64,000 nucleotides of DNA from Lysinibacillus sp. JNUCC-52 (GCF_015999545.1 NZ_CP065546.1:1860001-1924000); one strand, 5' to 3'; positions 52,658 through 63,579 are shown, counted from the first letter of the stretch. Program-made: numbers and translations. Notes: a model not told the origin generated them from the letters alone.

Positions 52658-55600
52658 TTAAGGCAATCTTCTAGTTTCTTTATCCATTAAGCTATAAACA
52701 GCTGGCACTATATATAATGTCAGTAAAGTCGAAGTAATAAGCCCACCAATTACAGCGATACCCATTGGCTGGTTCATCTCCGTACCTTCGCCAATACCAA
52801 GTGCAAGTGGTAGCAAACCTAATATAGTTGTTAACGCCGTCATTAATATCGGTCGCAGTCGATCTTGAGTAGCAAGTAATATCGCATCATAGGACTTCAT
52901 GCCATTCATCTTTTGCTGATTAATATAATCCACTAGCACAATACCGTTGTTCACAACAATGCCCACAAGCACCAAAATCCCAATAACAGATGTCACACCT
53001 AGTAATGTCTTTGTAGCAAACATTGCAATCGTAACACCAATAATCATAAGCGGTACCGTAAACATAATGACGAAAGGATATTTAAATGACTCAAACTGCG
53101 CTGCCATTACAATATAAACAAGCACCACAGCCAACGCTACAGCTAAAAGCATATCATCAATTGCGCTATCATAAAGCTCACGATCGCCACTAAACACCAC
53201 TTGTGTTTCAGAAGGTAAATTAGCTTTTTCAAGAGCCTTATCGACCTCTTTTGAAATACCCCCTAGTGACTCCTTCGTTGTATAATCAACGAAAAATGCA
53301 ACTGCAGCAGCCTGATCGGAACGTCTAATCGATACTGGCCCTTCTTGTATAGATACGTGCGCGATTTCATCGAGCTTAACAAATAGACCTGCTGGAGAAC
53401 GAAGCTCCATTGCCTTTAAGGACTCAATACTTTCATTAAATGACTGACCAAAGCCTGTATACACTGATAACACAGTTCCATCATCATCAATCATTTGCGT
53501 CGTCAGTTGCCCCTTTGTCATTTGATTAACCGTTTGGGCTATTTGAGCAGGTAAAAAGCCATAATCCTTAGCTTTTTCACGATCTACTTCAATTTGAATT
53601 TCTTGGACTGTATTATCTAAATCTGTCATTACATTTGTGACAATGTTAATGCGCTTTAGTTCTTGCTGTACTTTATCAACTGACTCTTGTAAACGTTGTT
53701 CATTTGAATCAGTTAATCGGAATGTCAATGTATTAGGAGATGAACCCGACGATGTTGATACATTAAATGTGATGTCAGCTTGCTCACCTAGCTCATTGTT
53801 TAAATCCTTTTCTACCTCTTCTACAAATTCAAAAATTGAACGTTTACGATCTGCAAGTGGTACTAGCTTCACATAGATTTCCGCTCGATTTGCACTTGTT
53901 TGTCCACGTGCTTGCGACTGCTGCGTACCGCCAATTAGGCTAACATAGACATCCACATCTTGCTCTTCTTTTAAGCGCTCCTCTATTGCTGTAACAACCT
54001 GTTCCGTTTTTGTTACTGCAGCCCCTCTATCAAGATCTACACTGATAGAAGCAAATCCTTCATCTGTTGCTGGTAAAAATTCCGTACCGATTCTCGATAA
54101 GCCAAACACGGATAAACCGAAGAGGATAACGGCCGATAAAATAACTAAAAAACGATGTTTTAAAACCCAAACAATAGATGCATTGTAGTGCTTATAAAAT
54201 GCCGATGCCTTTCGCATTTCATTTATGTTTTGGTCTTTCATTTTTAACAGACGGCTTGCCAACATTGGTACAACGGTTAATGCGACTAATAATGAGGCAA
54301 TTAAACTGAAGGAAATTGTAAGTGCAAATTCCGTAAAGATTTGCCCTATTAAACCTTCTATAAACATTACGGGAATAAACACAGCAATTGTTGTTAATGT
54401 AGATGCTGTTATTGCTAGCGCCACTTCCTTTGTGCCTTGCTTTGCTGCTTCGATTGGGTTTTTCCCAAGCCCTAGATGCCGTTCCACATTTTCAATAACA
54501 ACGATTGCATTATCAACAAGCATCCCAATGCCTAATGCCAACGCACCTAATGTCATAATATTGAGAGTGAAATGAGCAAAATACATTAATACAAATGTGA
54601 CGATGACAGAATAAGGTATGGCAATGCCAATAATAATTGGGCTTTTCACGCCTCGTAAAAAAACAAATAATACAAGCATTGCAAATAAGCCACCTAATAG
54701 TAATGAAGAACCAATGTTACTGATCGCTAAATTCACATAATTCCCTTGATCTACTAATACATCTGCTACTACACCTTTATATTGCTCCTGTGCTAGTAAG
54801 TCATTTAAGGATTGTTGGAACGCTTTTGATACTTCGGCAGTATTTGCCCCTGACTCTTGCAAAACGGACATTAATACAGCTGGATGGTCATTAGCACGCG
54901 TTTCGGTTAAGGATTTTTGCTCTGCACGCTCGACGGTCGCTACATCTCCTACCGTTAGTGTTTCCCCGTCTATTGGATTGACGGATACAATTAAATCCGC
55001 AATATCTTCTGGTTTTGTTAATGTGCTAATAATACGTGTCGACAGCATTTGGCCATCAGCGGTCAATACTGGTTCTCCAGGCAGTGACACATTATTCGTT
55101 TGAATGATTTGAATAATATCAGCTTGGGTTAAGCCTTTGGCAATTAATTTCGATTCATCTAATGTTACTTGTACTTCTTCTATAAGCTTGCCAGAGACAT
55201 TTACACTTGCAACTCCTTCTGTACGACGGAGCTCTTTTTCCAATGAATCTGCTAAAATACGCACGTCCACCTGATCATTGTCTGCGCGTAATGAAAGCTG
55301 AATAATTGGAAACTGTGATGGGTCAAATTTTAAAAAACTTGGTTTTTGTGCATCACTCGGTAACGGTGTCATATCAATTCGCTGTAAAATGTCGAGTTGA
55401 ACTTCTTCTATATCCGTTGTCCAATTAAACTCGAGCACAATTAAATTTGAACCTTCCTGTGAGGTAGATTGAAGTTTTTTTATGCCTGGCAAGGTGGCCA
55501 ATGTCGCCTCTAAAGGTTTTGTTACCTTCTCATTCACTTCCGTTGAGCTCGCACCAGGATAGGAGGTAACAACAACACCTATTGGTGGATTTAATTCAGG

Positions 55601-55711
55601 AATTAAAGTGATTGGTATTTTTAACAATGATACGCCACCTAAAATAATGATTAGTAGCATCGACACAAGTGTAAAAACAGGCCTTTTTATCGAAAAGTTG
55701 CTAATGTTCAT
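52658..55711 (-). CDS. RND family efflux transporter (SwrC/AcrB-like)
   Basis: A 1017-aa protein of the AcrB/HAE-RND family. It starts NISNFSIKRPVFTLVSMLLI (first helix), has the two large extracytoplasmic loops, and the helix 4 region LGIGMLVDNAIVVIENVERH with the conserved proton-relay Asp pair. The second half repeats the plan (IVVNNGIVLVDYINQ). Gram-positive SwrC exports surfactin and related amphiphiles. No periplasmic adaptor is encoded nearby, as expected without an outer membrane. Substrate unknown. RBS AAAGGAG. Confidence 0.9.
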   Translation of the reverse strand: MNISNFSIKRPVFTLVSMLLIIILGGVSLLKIPITLIPELNPPIGVVVTSYPGASSTEVNEKVTKPLEATLATLPGIKKLQSTSQEGSNLIVLEFNWTTDIEEVQLDILQRIDMTPLPSDAQKPSFLKFDPSQFPIIQLSLRADNDQVDVRILADSLEKELRRTEGVASVNVSGKLIEEVQVTLDESKLIAKGLTQADIIQIIQTNNVSLPGEPVLTADGQMLSTRIISTLTKPEDIADLIVSVNPIDGETLTVGDVATVERAEQKSLTETRANDHPAVLMSVLQESGANTAEVSKAFQQSLNDLLAQEQYKGVVADVLVDQGNYVNLAISNIGSSLLLGGLFAMLVLFVFLRGVKSPIIIGIAIPYSVIVTFVLMYFAHFTLNIMTLGALALGIGMLVDNAIVVIENVERHLGLGKNPIEAAKQGTKEVALAITASTLTTIAVFIPVMFIEGLIGQIFTEFALTISFSLIASLLVALTVVPMLASRLLKMKDQNINEMRKASAFYKHYNASIVWVLKHRFLVILSAVILFGLSVFGLSRIGTEFLPATDEGFASISVDLDRGAAVTKTEQVVTAIEERLKEEQDVDVYVSLIGGTQQSQARGQTSANRAEIYVKLVPLADRKRSIFEFVEEVEKDLNNELGEQADITFNVSTSSGSSPNTLTFRLTDSNEQRLQESVDKVQQELKRINIVTNVMTDLDNTVQEIQIEVDREKAKDYGFLPAQIAQTVNQMTKGQLTTQMIDDDGTVLSVYTGFGQSFNESIESLKAMELRSPAGLFVKLDEIAHVSIQEGPVSIRRSDQAAAVAFFVDYTTKESLGGISKEVDKALEKANLPSETQVVFSGDRELYDSAIDDMLLAVALAVVLVYIVMAAQFESFKYPFVIMFTVPLMIIGVTIAMFATKTLLGVTSVIGILVLVGIVVNNGIVLVDYINQQKMNGMKSYDAILLATQDRLRPILMTALTTILGLLPLALGIGEGTEMNQPMGIAVIGGLITSTLLTLYIVPAVYSLMDKETRRLP

Positions 55712-55844
55712 TTGTAAATACTCCTTTTCTTTCTCTTCTTTCCTATGATAGCCGAAAAGGGGGATTTTTTATAAATTAATACATTATATTGAAACAATTT
55801 CATAATTCGCATTTTCATCATTGTTTTTTTGAGAAATAAAATAT

Positions 55845-55968
55845 TTCAATGGAGCGGAAGGCGGCGACTCCTGCGGGAAAAGCAAGCAAACCGAGACCCT
55901 GGACTGAGCGTAGCGAGGGAAGCGGCTCGGTGCTTGGCCGCGGAAAGCGTCCGCCTGTAGCGCAATGA
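55845..55968 (+). repeat. GC-rich palindromic dispersed repeat, copy 4 (variant)
   Basis: Contains GGCGGCGACTCCTGCGGGAA, AGCAAGCAAACCGAGACCC, AGCGTAGCGAGGGAAGCGGC, TCGGTGCTTGGCCGCGGAAA and CGTCCGCC. It shares the ends with copies 1-3 but has a different inner stem (ACCGAG/CTCGGT). Confidence 0.85.
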
Positions 55969-56040
55969 TGCCAGTACTCATAATGATTAAACATTTCCTT
56001 ATATTGTATACATTCTACACCAATCGCTTATTTTCCTTGT

Positions 56041-56083
56041 AAAAAAACACGAATCGATGAAATGTCGATTCGTGTTTCTTTTT
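56041..56083 (-). terminator. Terminator of prfC
   Basis: AAACACGAATCGA pairs perfectly with TCGATTCGTGTTT, with T-run on the minus strand. Confidence 0.9.
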
Positions 56084-57659
56084 ATAGAAGGCTATATAAT
56101 TTAATATTTTCGTTTTTATCTGAGAACCAGCGCATAGCAAATTCATTTTCAAATAGGAAAACAAGATTGTCAAAGCGGTCTTTTACAAGCATTGAACGAC
56201 TTGAAGACATTGATTCTTTTACATCTTCTTCATTTTCAATCCAACGTGCCATTTTTGAACCAATTGGCTCCATTCTTACTTCTACATTGTATTCATTTTT
56301 CATGCGGTGTTCAAATACTTCAAATTGTAATTGCCCAACTGCACCTAAAATAACTTCTTCTGTATGAAGTGTTTTGTAGTACTGAATGGCTCCCTCTTGC
56401 ACCAATTGCAAAATCCCTTTATGGAATTGCTTTGATTTCATTACGTTTTTCGCCGTTACTCGCACAAATAGTTCAGGTGTGAACTGCGGTAATTTTTCAA
56501 ATTGGAACGTTTTCTTGCCACCTACAACAGTATCACCAATTTGGTATGTGCCTGTATCGTACAAGCCAATTATATCTCCAGCTACCGCTTCGTCAACTGT
56601 TTCACGGTCGTCAGCTAAAAACTGTGTAGACTGGGTCACTTTAAACGATTTTCCTGTTCGAGATAGCGTCATATTCATACCGCGCTCAAATTTACCAGAT
56701 ACAATTCGTACAAAGGCAATACGGTCACGGTGTGCAGGGTTCATATTCGCTTGAATTTTGAAAATAAAGCCAGAAAACTCTGGATGCTCAACAGGGTCAA
56801 TGAACTGCTCATCTTCTGTAATACGAGGCTGGGGTGTTGGAGCAAATTGTAAATAAGTTTCAAGGAATGTTTGTACCCCAAAGTTTGTTAAGGCAGAACC
56901 GAAGAACACAGGTGTTAATTCACCACGACGAATTTTTTCTTCTGAATAAGCATTACCTGCCTCATTTAGTAGCATAATGTCATCCATCGCTTGTGAGTAA
57001 TAGGAAGTGACTTTCATCGGATTATCAACTGCTAACTCACCGTTCTCATCGATTGGTAGGAAACGTTCTCCCTCTTCAGTACGGAATTGCTCAATACGTT
57101 TGTTATAACGGTCATAAATACCTAGGAATTCTTTCCCCATACCAATTGGCCAGTTCATTGGGTAGGCTTGAATACCAAGCACTTCTTCAAGCTCTTCGAT
57201 TAGCTCAAGAGGCTCTTTCCCTTGACGGTCCAATTTATTGATAAATGTAAAAATCGGAATACCGCGCATTTTACAAACTTTGAATAGTTTTAATGTTTGT
57301 GCCTCAATCCCTTTAGCAGCATCTACAACCATGACAGCACTGTCTACTGCCATTAATGTACGATACGTATCCTCAGAGAAATCTTGGTGTCCTGGTGTAT
57401 CCAAAATATTAACGCGTGAACCACTATAATCAAACTGCATAACAGAAGATGTTACCGAAATACCACGTTGTTTTTCAATTTCCATCCAGTCTGATGTAGC
57501 AAATTTCCCTGATTTCTTACCTTTTACTGTACCTGCATCACGAATCGCTCCGCCAAAAAGTAAAAGCTTTTCTGTAATCGTCGTTTTCCCAGCATCCGGG
57601 TGACTAATAATAGCGAACGTACGTCTTGCTAATATATCTTTTTCTAAATTTGAAGTCAT
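56082..57659 (-). CDS. prfC: Peptide chain release factor 3
   Basis: A 525-aa translational GTPase. G1 is [11 protein letters not shown]3 DTPGHQDF, G4 FINKLDR; the region [20 protein letters not shown] and the length match RF3, which recycles RF1/RF2 after peptide release. RBS AAAGGAG. Single gene, with its own terminator. The start ATG is unambiguous. Confidence 0.94.
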   Translation of the reverse strand: MTSNLEKDILARRTFAIISHPDAGKTTITEKLLLFGGAIRDAGTVKGKKSGKFATSDWMEIEKQRGISVTSSVMQFDYSGSRVNILDTPGHQDFSEDTYRTLMAVDSAVMVVDAAKGIEAQTLKLFKVCKMRGIPIFTFINKLDRQGKEPLELIEELEEVLGIQAYPMNWPIGMGKEFLGIYDRYNKRIEQFRTEEGERFLPIDENGELAVDNPMKVTSYYSQAMDDIMLLNEAGNAYSEEKIRRGELTPVFFGSALTNFGVQTFLETYLQFAPTPQPRITEDEQFIDPVEHPEFSGFIFKIQANMNPAHRDRIAFVRIVSGKFERGMNMTLSRTGKSFKVTQSTQFLADDRETVDEAVAGDIIGLYDTGTYQIGDTVVGGKKTFQFEKLPQFTPELFVRVTAKNVMKSKQFHKGILQLVQEGAIQYYKTLHTEEVILGAVGQLQFEVFEHRMKNEYNVEVRMEPIGSKMARWIENEEDVKESMSSSRSMLVKDRFDNLVFLFENEFAMRWFSDKNENIKLYSLL

Positions 57660-57740
57660 CTCTTCATTCTCCTTTTTTCATACCTACTAATAATAAAAGA
57701 AGTCTAGCCCTTCGTACAACCTTTTTACATGAATTCCCCA

Positions 57741-57775
57741 AAAAGAAAACCCTTTAGTCACTACTAAAAGGGTTC
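57741..57775 (-). terminator. Terminator of murE
   Basis: AACCCTTTT pairs with AAAGGGTT around a 10-nt loop and is followed by TTCTTTTTG on the minus strand. Confidence 0.8.
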
Positions 57776-57875
57776 AGACTGTCGATACGTTTGAATTATT
57801 GTACGCATGGAAGCCATCACTACGTTGGCTGCCTTGCTAGTTGGGCTTGCTACTAAAGTTTTTTTCGCAATTAAT

Positions 57876-59342
57876 TTAGACAAATTTTAAGTGTCCAGCC
57901 TCTATCGCAATTTCTGCATCACTATGTGGATATTTTGTATTTTCGATAATTTGGTAATCTTCATGACCTTTACCAGCAAAAATAATCATATCCCCTGGTT
58001 CAGCAATTTCTATTGCATGACGTACTGCCTCTGCTCGATCTCCAATACATGCATAATTTTTATGCAGCATGCCTTTAGCAAGATCACCTGTAATACTATC
58101 GTACTCCTCATAGCGTGGGTCATCTGTCGTTAAAATTACATAATCTGCTGCTGAAGCTTTTTCAGCCATTGCAGGGCGTTTAGATTTATCACGATTGCCC
58201 CCTGTGCCAACTAAGAAAATAAGCTTTCCTTTTTTATAAGGCGTAGCTGCTGCGATAGCCTTTTCTATAGCATCTGGTGTATGCGCGTAATCAACAAAGA
58301 TTTGCACTGGCAAATCAGAGCATACTTTTTCCATACGACCTTTTACTGGTGGTAATTGCTCTATCTGTTCAATAATCGATTCCATAGAATAGCCTCTGCC
58401 ATAAAAGGCAACCATTGCAGCAAGTACATTATAAATATTGAACTCACCAAGTAAATGCATTTTCACAGGGAATATCCCTTCAGACATCACTACATCAAAT
58501 GAAGTCATGTAATCATGGTACTCACAGTTAATAGCACGAAAATCGGCTGTCTCATTGTTTAATCCATAAGTCCATACTGGGAATGGCGTCATCGCTGCAT
58601 AGCGTTCTGACCAAGCATCGTCCGCATTAAGCACTACGAGTTTATTTTTTTCTAAGTCTTGTCCAAGTTGAGAGAATAATAAGCCTTTTGCATTCCCATA
58701 TTCCTCCATCGTACCATGGAAATCAAGATGATCATGAGTAAGGTTTGTAAAAATAGCAACATCATAATCAACACCTGCTAAACGGCCAAGTGCTAAACCA
58801 TGAGAAGAAACCTCCATCGTCATTAAACGGCAGCCTTCCATTTTTGCACGGAAAATCATTTGTTGCGTCGATAATGCATCACTTGTGGTATTCGCAGATT
58901 CATATAAAATACCATTTAAATTAAAACCAATTGTTCCCGACAATGCAGATTTCTCGCCCATACCGTGCATGATATTTTGAATAATACCTGTTACAGATGT
59001 TTTCCCATTCGTCCCTGTTACACCAATCATTGTCATATCTTTTGAAGGATAGTCAAAAAACTTAGCAGCTAACAAACCAACTGCACGATCTGTATCCTTC
59101 ACAACAACTTGTGCAATCGCATCAGCTAATGGTAGTTCTCGTTCAGTGACAACAATTGTTGCACCACCATCAACAGCTCTTTGCGCGTAATCATGGCCAT
59201 CCACTGTGTAACCTTTAATACATACAAACATGCTATTCGGTTGCACACTTCGAGAATCAATCACAATATCCGTCACTTGGTCTGGTAACACGCCAATTAT
59301 TTTTTTCAAAGGTAATGCACTTAACAATTCCTCTGCATACAT
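57876..59342 (-). CDS. murE: UDP-N-acetylmuramoyl-tripeptide synthetase MurE
   Basis: A 488-489-aa Mur ligase. The ATP loop is GVTGTNGKTSV, with SSHGLALGRLAG, FTNLTHDHLDFHGTMEEY and VDYAHTPDAIEKA as expected for MurE. The C-terminal amino-acid recognition motif reads TTDDPRYEE, where meso-diaminopimelate-adding enzymes usually have DNPR. It adds the third stem residue (Lys or DAP) to UDP-MurNAc-dipeptide. ATG 59342 follows GGAGG; a TTG five codons earlier overlaps that RBS. Stand-alone gene, not in a dcw cluster. Confidence 0.93.
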   Translation of the reverse strand: MYAEELLSALPLKKIIGVLPDQVTDIVIDSRSVQPNSMFVCIKGYTVDGHDYAQRAVDGGATIVVTERELPLADAIAQVVVKDTDRAVGLLAAKFFDYPSKDMTMIGVTGTNGKTSVTGIIQNIMHGMGEKSALSGTIGFNLNGILYESANTTSDALSTQQMIFRAKMEGCRLMTMEVSSHGLALGRLAGVDYDVAIFTNLTHDHLDFHGTMEEYGNAKGLLFSQLGQDLEKNKLVVLNADDAWSERYAAMTPFPVWTYGLNNETADFRAINCEYHDYMTSFDVVMSEGIFPVKMHLLGEFNIYNVLAAMVAFYGRGYSMESIIEQIEQLPPVKGRMEKVCSDLPVQIFVDYAHTPDAIEKAIAAATPYKKGKLIFLVGTGGNRDKSKRPAMAEKASAADYVILTTDDPRYEEYDSITGDLAKGMLHKNYACIGDRAEAVRHAIEIAEPGDMIIFAGKGHEDYQIIENTKYPHSDAEIAIEAGHLKFV

Positions 59343-59613
59343 TTCATAGTCCTCCAATCAATCTCAACATTCATTTCATCATTTCTTGTTTTTCGACAAA
59401 AAAAGACAATCTGAATACCCCCACTTACCTAATGAATTTATTTTACTACTTATTCGCCTAGAAATGAAATGCCTCACAAGACGTTTTTTAAATGAAAACG
59501 CTACCATTTATAAAATTAAGTCCGATTTTTCCTATCTTATCAAAAATCGGCATTTATCGACAACTGCGAATCATGTATGATGGAAATATTGATTAAAAAT
59601 TGAGGTGCTAAAT

Positions 59614-61218
59614 ATGCAACAATTGGAATTTTTACGTATGCGTAATGAGATTATCTTGCTATTTTATGTGACAGCTATTTTTGCCTATGGAGTGCTTATT
59701 ATGTTAAATCTCTATAGTAGCCTCGAAGTACTGATCTGTATATTGCTAATATTATTTTTACCTTTACTAGCAGGCAAAATATTTAAAATTAAACCAGTGC
59801 CCATGCAATGGGTATTAATTATATCAGGCAATATAGCCATCGTTTACCTTAATATCTTTAGCTTTTCTTTAACTAGTTTTATTTGCTTTATTTTCTATAT
59901 ATTATTAATAACTATCTATCAATCGATAAAAATGAATACCCTTATTAGTATTGTTTCTTTGTTAGAAATTATAGCTCTATCTTATTACCACCATTTTCCC
60001 AGTGAATCCTTTGTGAATGCTCAGTATTTCGATACATTTATTTTTGTTGTCCTTTTACTTACTATTATTGGATGGATTCAATCACGCTATTTACAACATT
60101 TTTGGTATCGACTAAACGAAATGAATTTAGAGAAGAAACAAGAGCTGCTTTCGCAAGAAGCCTATTTGCATTTGTTTTTTCAACATGCCAATGATTGTAT
60201 CGCGGTTTTTAGTTTAGATAATCGCATTATTGATGTAAATCCAGCTTTTGAGGAAGTATATGGCTGGACTAGAGCTGAAATTGTTGGCAAAAGCATCCCA
60301 CTCGTGCCACCAGAAAATGTCTTGGAAGCAGAACAGCGCTATGCCAGTTTATTAGAGGGAAAAAGCATCAAACTATTAGAAACACAAGATATGCGAAAAA
60401 ATGGTACAGTTTTCGATGTTGAAATTTCACTCTCGCCTATCTATGATCGCACAAACAAAATGATAGCTATTTCTGCTATTACACGCGACATATCTTATAA
60501 AAAAGAAAATGAACAACTTTTACTACAATCAGAAAAACTAAAAATGGCAGGCGAAATTGCAGCTGGTGTAGCACATGAAATTCGTAATCCTATGGCTGTT
60601 ATATCAGGTTTTGTACAAATGATGAGTATAGAAAAGGATTCATCCTGTTATGCTTATACTGAAATTATTCAATCCGAAATCGAGCGTATTAATTTAATTA
60701 TTGGTGAATTTTTAGTGCTGTCTAAGCCTCATGTAGAACAATTAAAAATCGTTTCCATAGACGATATTATTAATAGTATTAGTCACCTATTTCATCTAGA
60801 ATTTCAAAAGCATAACATTACCTTTTCACTGCATACCGTCAGCGAAGATAATCGAATATTAGCTAATGAAAATCAATTAAAACAAGTATTCATCAATATT
60901 ATTAAAAATGCCATTGAAGCCATTGAAGCACGTACAGCTGAAGGAGAAATAATTATTTTCATTGCTAAAGATACGGAAGGATTAATTATGGTGACAATTA
61001 CAGATAATGGTGTTGGAATGTCTGAGGCTATGATTAAGCGTATTTTTGAACCATTTTATACAACCAAGTCTACAGGAACAGGTCTTGGTATGCTCATCAC
61101 AAACAAGATTATCCAAGAACATGGTGGCACTATTGCAATTGAAAGCAAGTTAAACTATGGCTCAACGATAAAAATAAAACTACCGCCAGTAGAAAATGAA
61201 GAGGATGGAGGTGTCTAA
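59614..61218 (+). CDS. Membrane PAS sensor histidine kinase (sporulation-kinase type)
   Basis: A 534-aa protein. About five or six hydrophobic helices occupy residues 12-165, followed by a PAS domain (FFQHANDCIAVFSLDNRIID, VEISLSPIYD). The HisKA domain has HEIRNPMAVISGF, and the ATPase domain NIIKNAIEAIE, DNGVGMSE and GTGLGMLITNK. The layout resembles KinB/KinC-type kinases of the Spo0 phosphorelay. There is no adjacent response regulator. GAGGTG precedes ATG 59614; a start 9 nt upstream is also in frame. The stop lies inside a hairpin. Confidence 0.85.
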   Translation: MQQLEFLRMRNEIILLFYVTAIFAYGVLIMLNLYSSLEVLICILLILFLPLLAGKIFKIKPVPMQWVLIISGNIAIVYLNIFSFSLTSFICFIFYILLITIYQSIKMNTLISIVSLLEIIALSYYHHFPSESFVNAQYFDTFIFVVLLLTIIGWIQSRYLQHFWYRLNEMNLEKKQELLSQEAYLHLFFQHANDCIAVFSLDNRIIDVNPAFEEVYGWTRAEIVGKSIPLVPPENVLEAEQRYASLLEGKSIKLLETQDMRKNGTVFDVEISLSPIYDRTNKMIAISAITRDISYKKENEQLLLQSEKLKMAGEIAAGVAHEIRNPMAVISGFVQMMSIEKDSSCYAYTEIIQSEIERINLIIGEFLVLSKPHVEQLKIVSIDDIINSISHLFHLEFQKHNITFSLHTVSEDNRILANENQLKQVFINIIKNAIEAIEARTAEGEIIIFIAKDTEGLIMVTITDNGVGMSEAMIKRIFEPFYTTKSTGTGLGMLITNKIIQEHGGTIAIESKLNYGSTIKIKLPPVENEEDGGV

Positions 61219-61241
61219 AAAATAGACACCTCCATCATTTT
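61204..61241. terminator. Shared terminator between kinase and aldehyde dehydrogenase genes
   Basis: GATGGAGGTGTCTA pairs perfectly with TAGACACCTCCATC and is followed by TTTTTA. The stop codon of the kinase lies in the upstream arm. Confidence 0.88.
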
Positions 61242-62629
61242 TACTTCATAATAGTACGAATAAGTTTAACCTTTTGTTTATACGGTGGAAAAAGAATATT
61301 TGTCTCGAGCTTTGAAGATTTTTTTAATATTGATTTTGGATGTGTAAAATTATCAAAGCTTGCCTTTCCATGATACGCATTAACCCCTGAAGGACCAACC
61401 CCACCAAATGGCAAATGCTGATTTCCTACATGTGTTACCGTGTCATTTATACAGCCACCACCGAATGGCAATTCCTCTAAAAAGTATTGAATCGCTTTTT
61501 CATGTTCTGAGAAAAAATATGCTGCTAAAGGCTTCGGCAATTGTCGAACTTGATGAATAGCAAGGCGTAAATCATCATATACCATAACAGGTAAAATCGG
61601 TCCAAATAGCTCATCTTGCATGGAAGGACTTGACCACTTTACATATTCAATAATGGTAGGTTCAATATATAAATCATCCCGATCTGTCCGCCCACCATAT
61701 GTAATAGTGTCCCGTTCCTCCACTAAAATTTTTTGCAGACGATCAAACTGTCTATCATTCACAATACGACCGTAATCGGGGCTTTTTATCGCATTTTTCC
61801 CGTAGAAAGAACGGACAGTGTCCTTTAACAATTTCATAAACCGATCATATATGTCTTTATGGACAAGCAAATAGTCTGGCGCTACACATGTTTGACCTGT
61901 ATTTGTAAATTTCCCCCAAGCAATTCGTTTGGCAGCAACTTCTAAATTTGCGGTTTGGTCGACTATTGCAGGACTTTTACCACCAAGTTCGAGTGCTAAT
62001 GGCGTTAACCGTTCAGCTGCTGCTTTCGCCACTATTTTACCGACAGCTACACTGCCAGTAAAAAATATATAATCAAACGAAGCATGAATTAGGGCAGTTA
62101 CTTCTTCCTTTTCCCCTTCTACAACGCGAATATAGGATGGTTCAAATGTTTCTTCAATAATTTTCTTCACGATATTTGCTGTATTCACAGATGTTTCAGA
62201 AGGCTTGACAATAGCTGTATTCCCACCAATAATTGCACCAATTAAAGGTTCCATCACAAGTTGAAATGGGTAATTAAATGGCCCAATAATTAACGTAACG
62301 CCATATGGCTCTCGAACAATAAAACTTTTTCCCATTTGAAGGTGAATTGGCGTTTTAGCTATTTCCGGCTTCACCCACTCCTCTAAATTTTTCACCATAT
62401 AAGAAATACTATCAAGGACAATTCCAATTTCTGTTGCGTATGCCTCAAACTCACTTTTTCTTAGATCTAAAAACAACGCATGTAAAATATCTTTTTCATA
62501 CTTTAAAATACTTTTCTTTAAGTTCATTAATTGGTTTTTTCGAAACTTTACATCTTTTGTAGCGCGAGAAAAATAAAATTGTCGCTGCTCTGTAATCATA
62601 TTTTCAACATCTTGTGGCGTAAAATTCAT
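61241..62629 (-). CDS. Class 3-type aldehyde dehydrogenase
   Basis: A 462-aa aldehyde dehydrogenase of the short class-3 type (fatty/aromatic aldehydes, YwdH-like). GPFNYPFQLVMEPL, FTGSVAVGKIVAKAA, ALELGGKSPAIVD with the catalytic Glu and the nucleophile in NTGQTCVAPDY are intact. The C-terminus has a hydrophobic/basic tail (PPYKQKVKLIRTIMK) that could associate with the membrane. A single gene with a perfect short inverted repeat upstream. Confidence 0.9.
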   Translation of the reverse strand: MNFTPQDVENMITEQRQFYFSRATKDVKFRKNQLMNLKKSILKYEKDILHALFLDLRKSEFEAYATEIGIVLDSISYMVKNLEEWVKPEIAKTPIHLQMGKSFIVREPYGVTLIIGPFNYPFQLVMEPLIGAIIGGNTAIVKPSETSVNTANIVKKIIEETFEPSYIRVVEGEKEEVTALIHASFDYIFFTGSVAVGKIVAKAAAERLTPLALELGGKSPAIVDQTANLEVAAKRIAWGKFTNTGQTCVAPDYLLVHKDIYDRFMKLLKDTVRSFYGKNAIKSPDYGRIVNDRQFDRLQKILVEERDTITYGGRTDRDDLYIEPTIIEYVKWSSPSMQDELFGPILPVMVYDDLRLAIHQVRQLPKPLAAYFFSEHEKAIQYFLEELPFGGGCINDTVTHVGNQHLPFGGVGPSGVNAYHGKASFDNFTHPKSILKKSSKLETNILFPPYKQKVKLIRTIMK

Positions 62630-62661
62630 AAATAAACACCCCTTTTTTTTTATTGCAATAC

Positions 62662-62690
62662 ATAGTTTGGTCTTTTTTGAAACAAACTAT
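62662..62690. promoter_or_regulatory. Inverted repeat upstream of the aldehyde dehydrogenase gene
   Basis: ATAGTTTG (62662-62669) and CAAACTAT (62683-62690), perfect 8-bp arms with a 13-nt spacer, about 33-61 nt upstream of the start codon. Possible operator or leader hairpin. Confidence 0.45.
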
Positions 62691-62848
62691 CTTTGTCTAT
62701 ACGATACAACATTGAAGGCGAAAATTCCTCCTTCTGAAACAGGTGGTGTTGTAAAAAAAAAGTAATAGCAACTAATGATGCCATGTTTTTTTTTGTGAAT
62801 CTCGGGAAATATACAATTACATATTAATTTGAAACGGGGGCGTAGATA

Positions 62849-63013
62849 ATGACAACAACAACAGGAACTTGGTGGGAATCCATTTTTTCAGGAGTATTAT
62901 CGCACGGGATATGTGAAGAGAAATTATTGTTATTGCAAGATGAGGCATTTTTATATCTTTCTACAATACCGTCGGAGAAAGAAACTTTATTGGATGAATC
63001 TGAAGTAAATTAA
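62849..63013 (+). CDS. Small acidic protein of unknown function (54 aa)
   Basis: A 54-codon frame with ACGGGGGCG about 8 nt before ATG, beginning MTTTTGTWWESIFSGVLSHG and ending in an acidic tail ETLLDESEVN. It is followed at once by a strong terminator, which argues for a real transcription unit. No membrane segment long enough, no family recognised. Confidence 0.55.
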   Translation: MTTTTGTWWESIFSGVLSHGICEEKLLLLQDEAFLYLSTIPSEKETLLDESEVN

Positions 63014-63017
63014 TCGA

Positions 63018-63060
63018 TTAAGCGCATCTTAGGAGTGCATTTCCTGCGATGCGCTTTTAT
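63018..63060 (+). terminator. Terminator of the 54-aa gene
   Basis: AAGCGCATC pairs perfectly with GATGCGCTT around a 19-nt loop and is followed by TTTAT. Confidence 0.8.
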
Positions 63061-63063
63061 ACA

Positions 63064-63488
<425 letters not shown>

Positions 63489-63579
63489 TCACCTCATTTA
63501 TCACCTTAACATTTACAAAATTTGAATGCAATGACACATCCTTCTTCTTACCATATATAAAGAACTTCCGACATAACGG

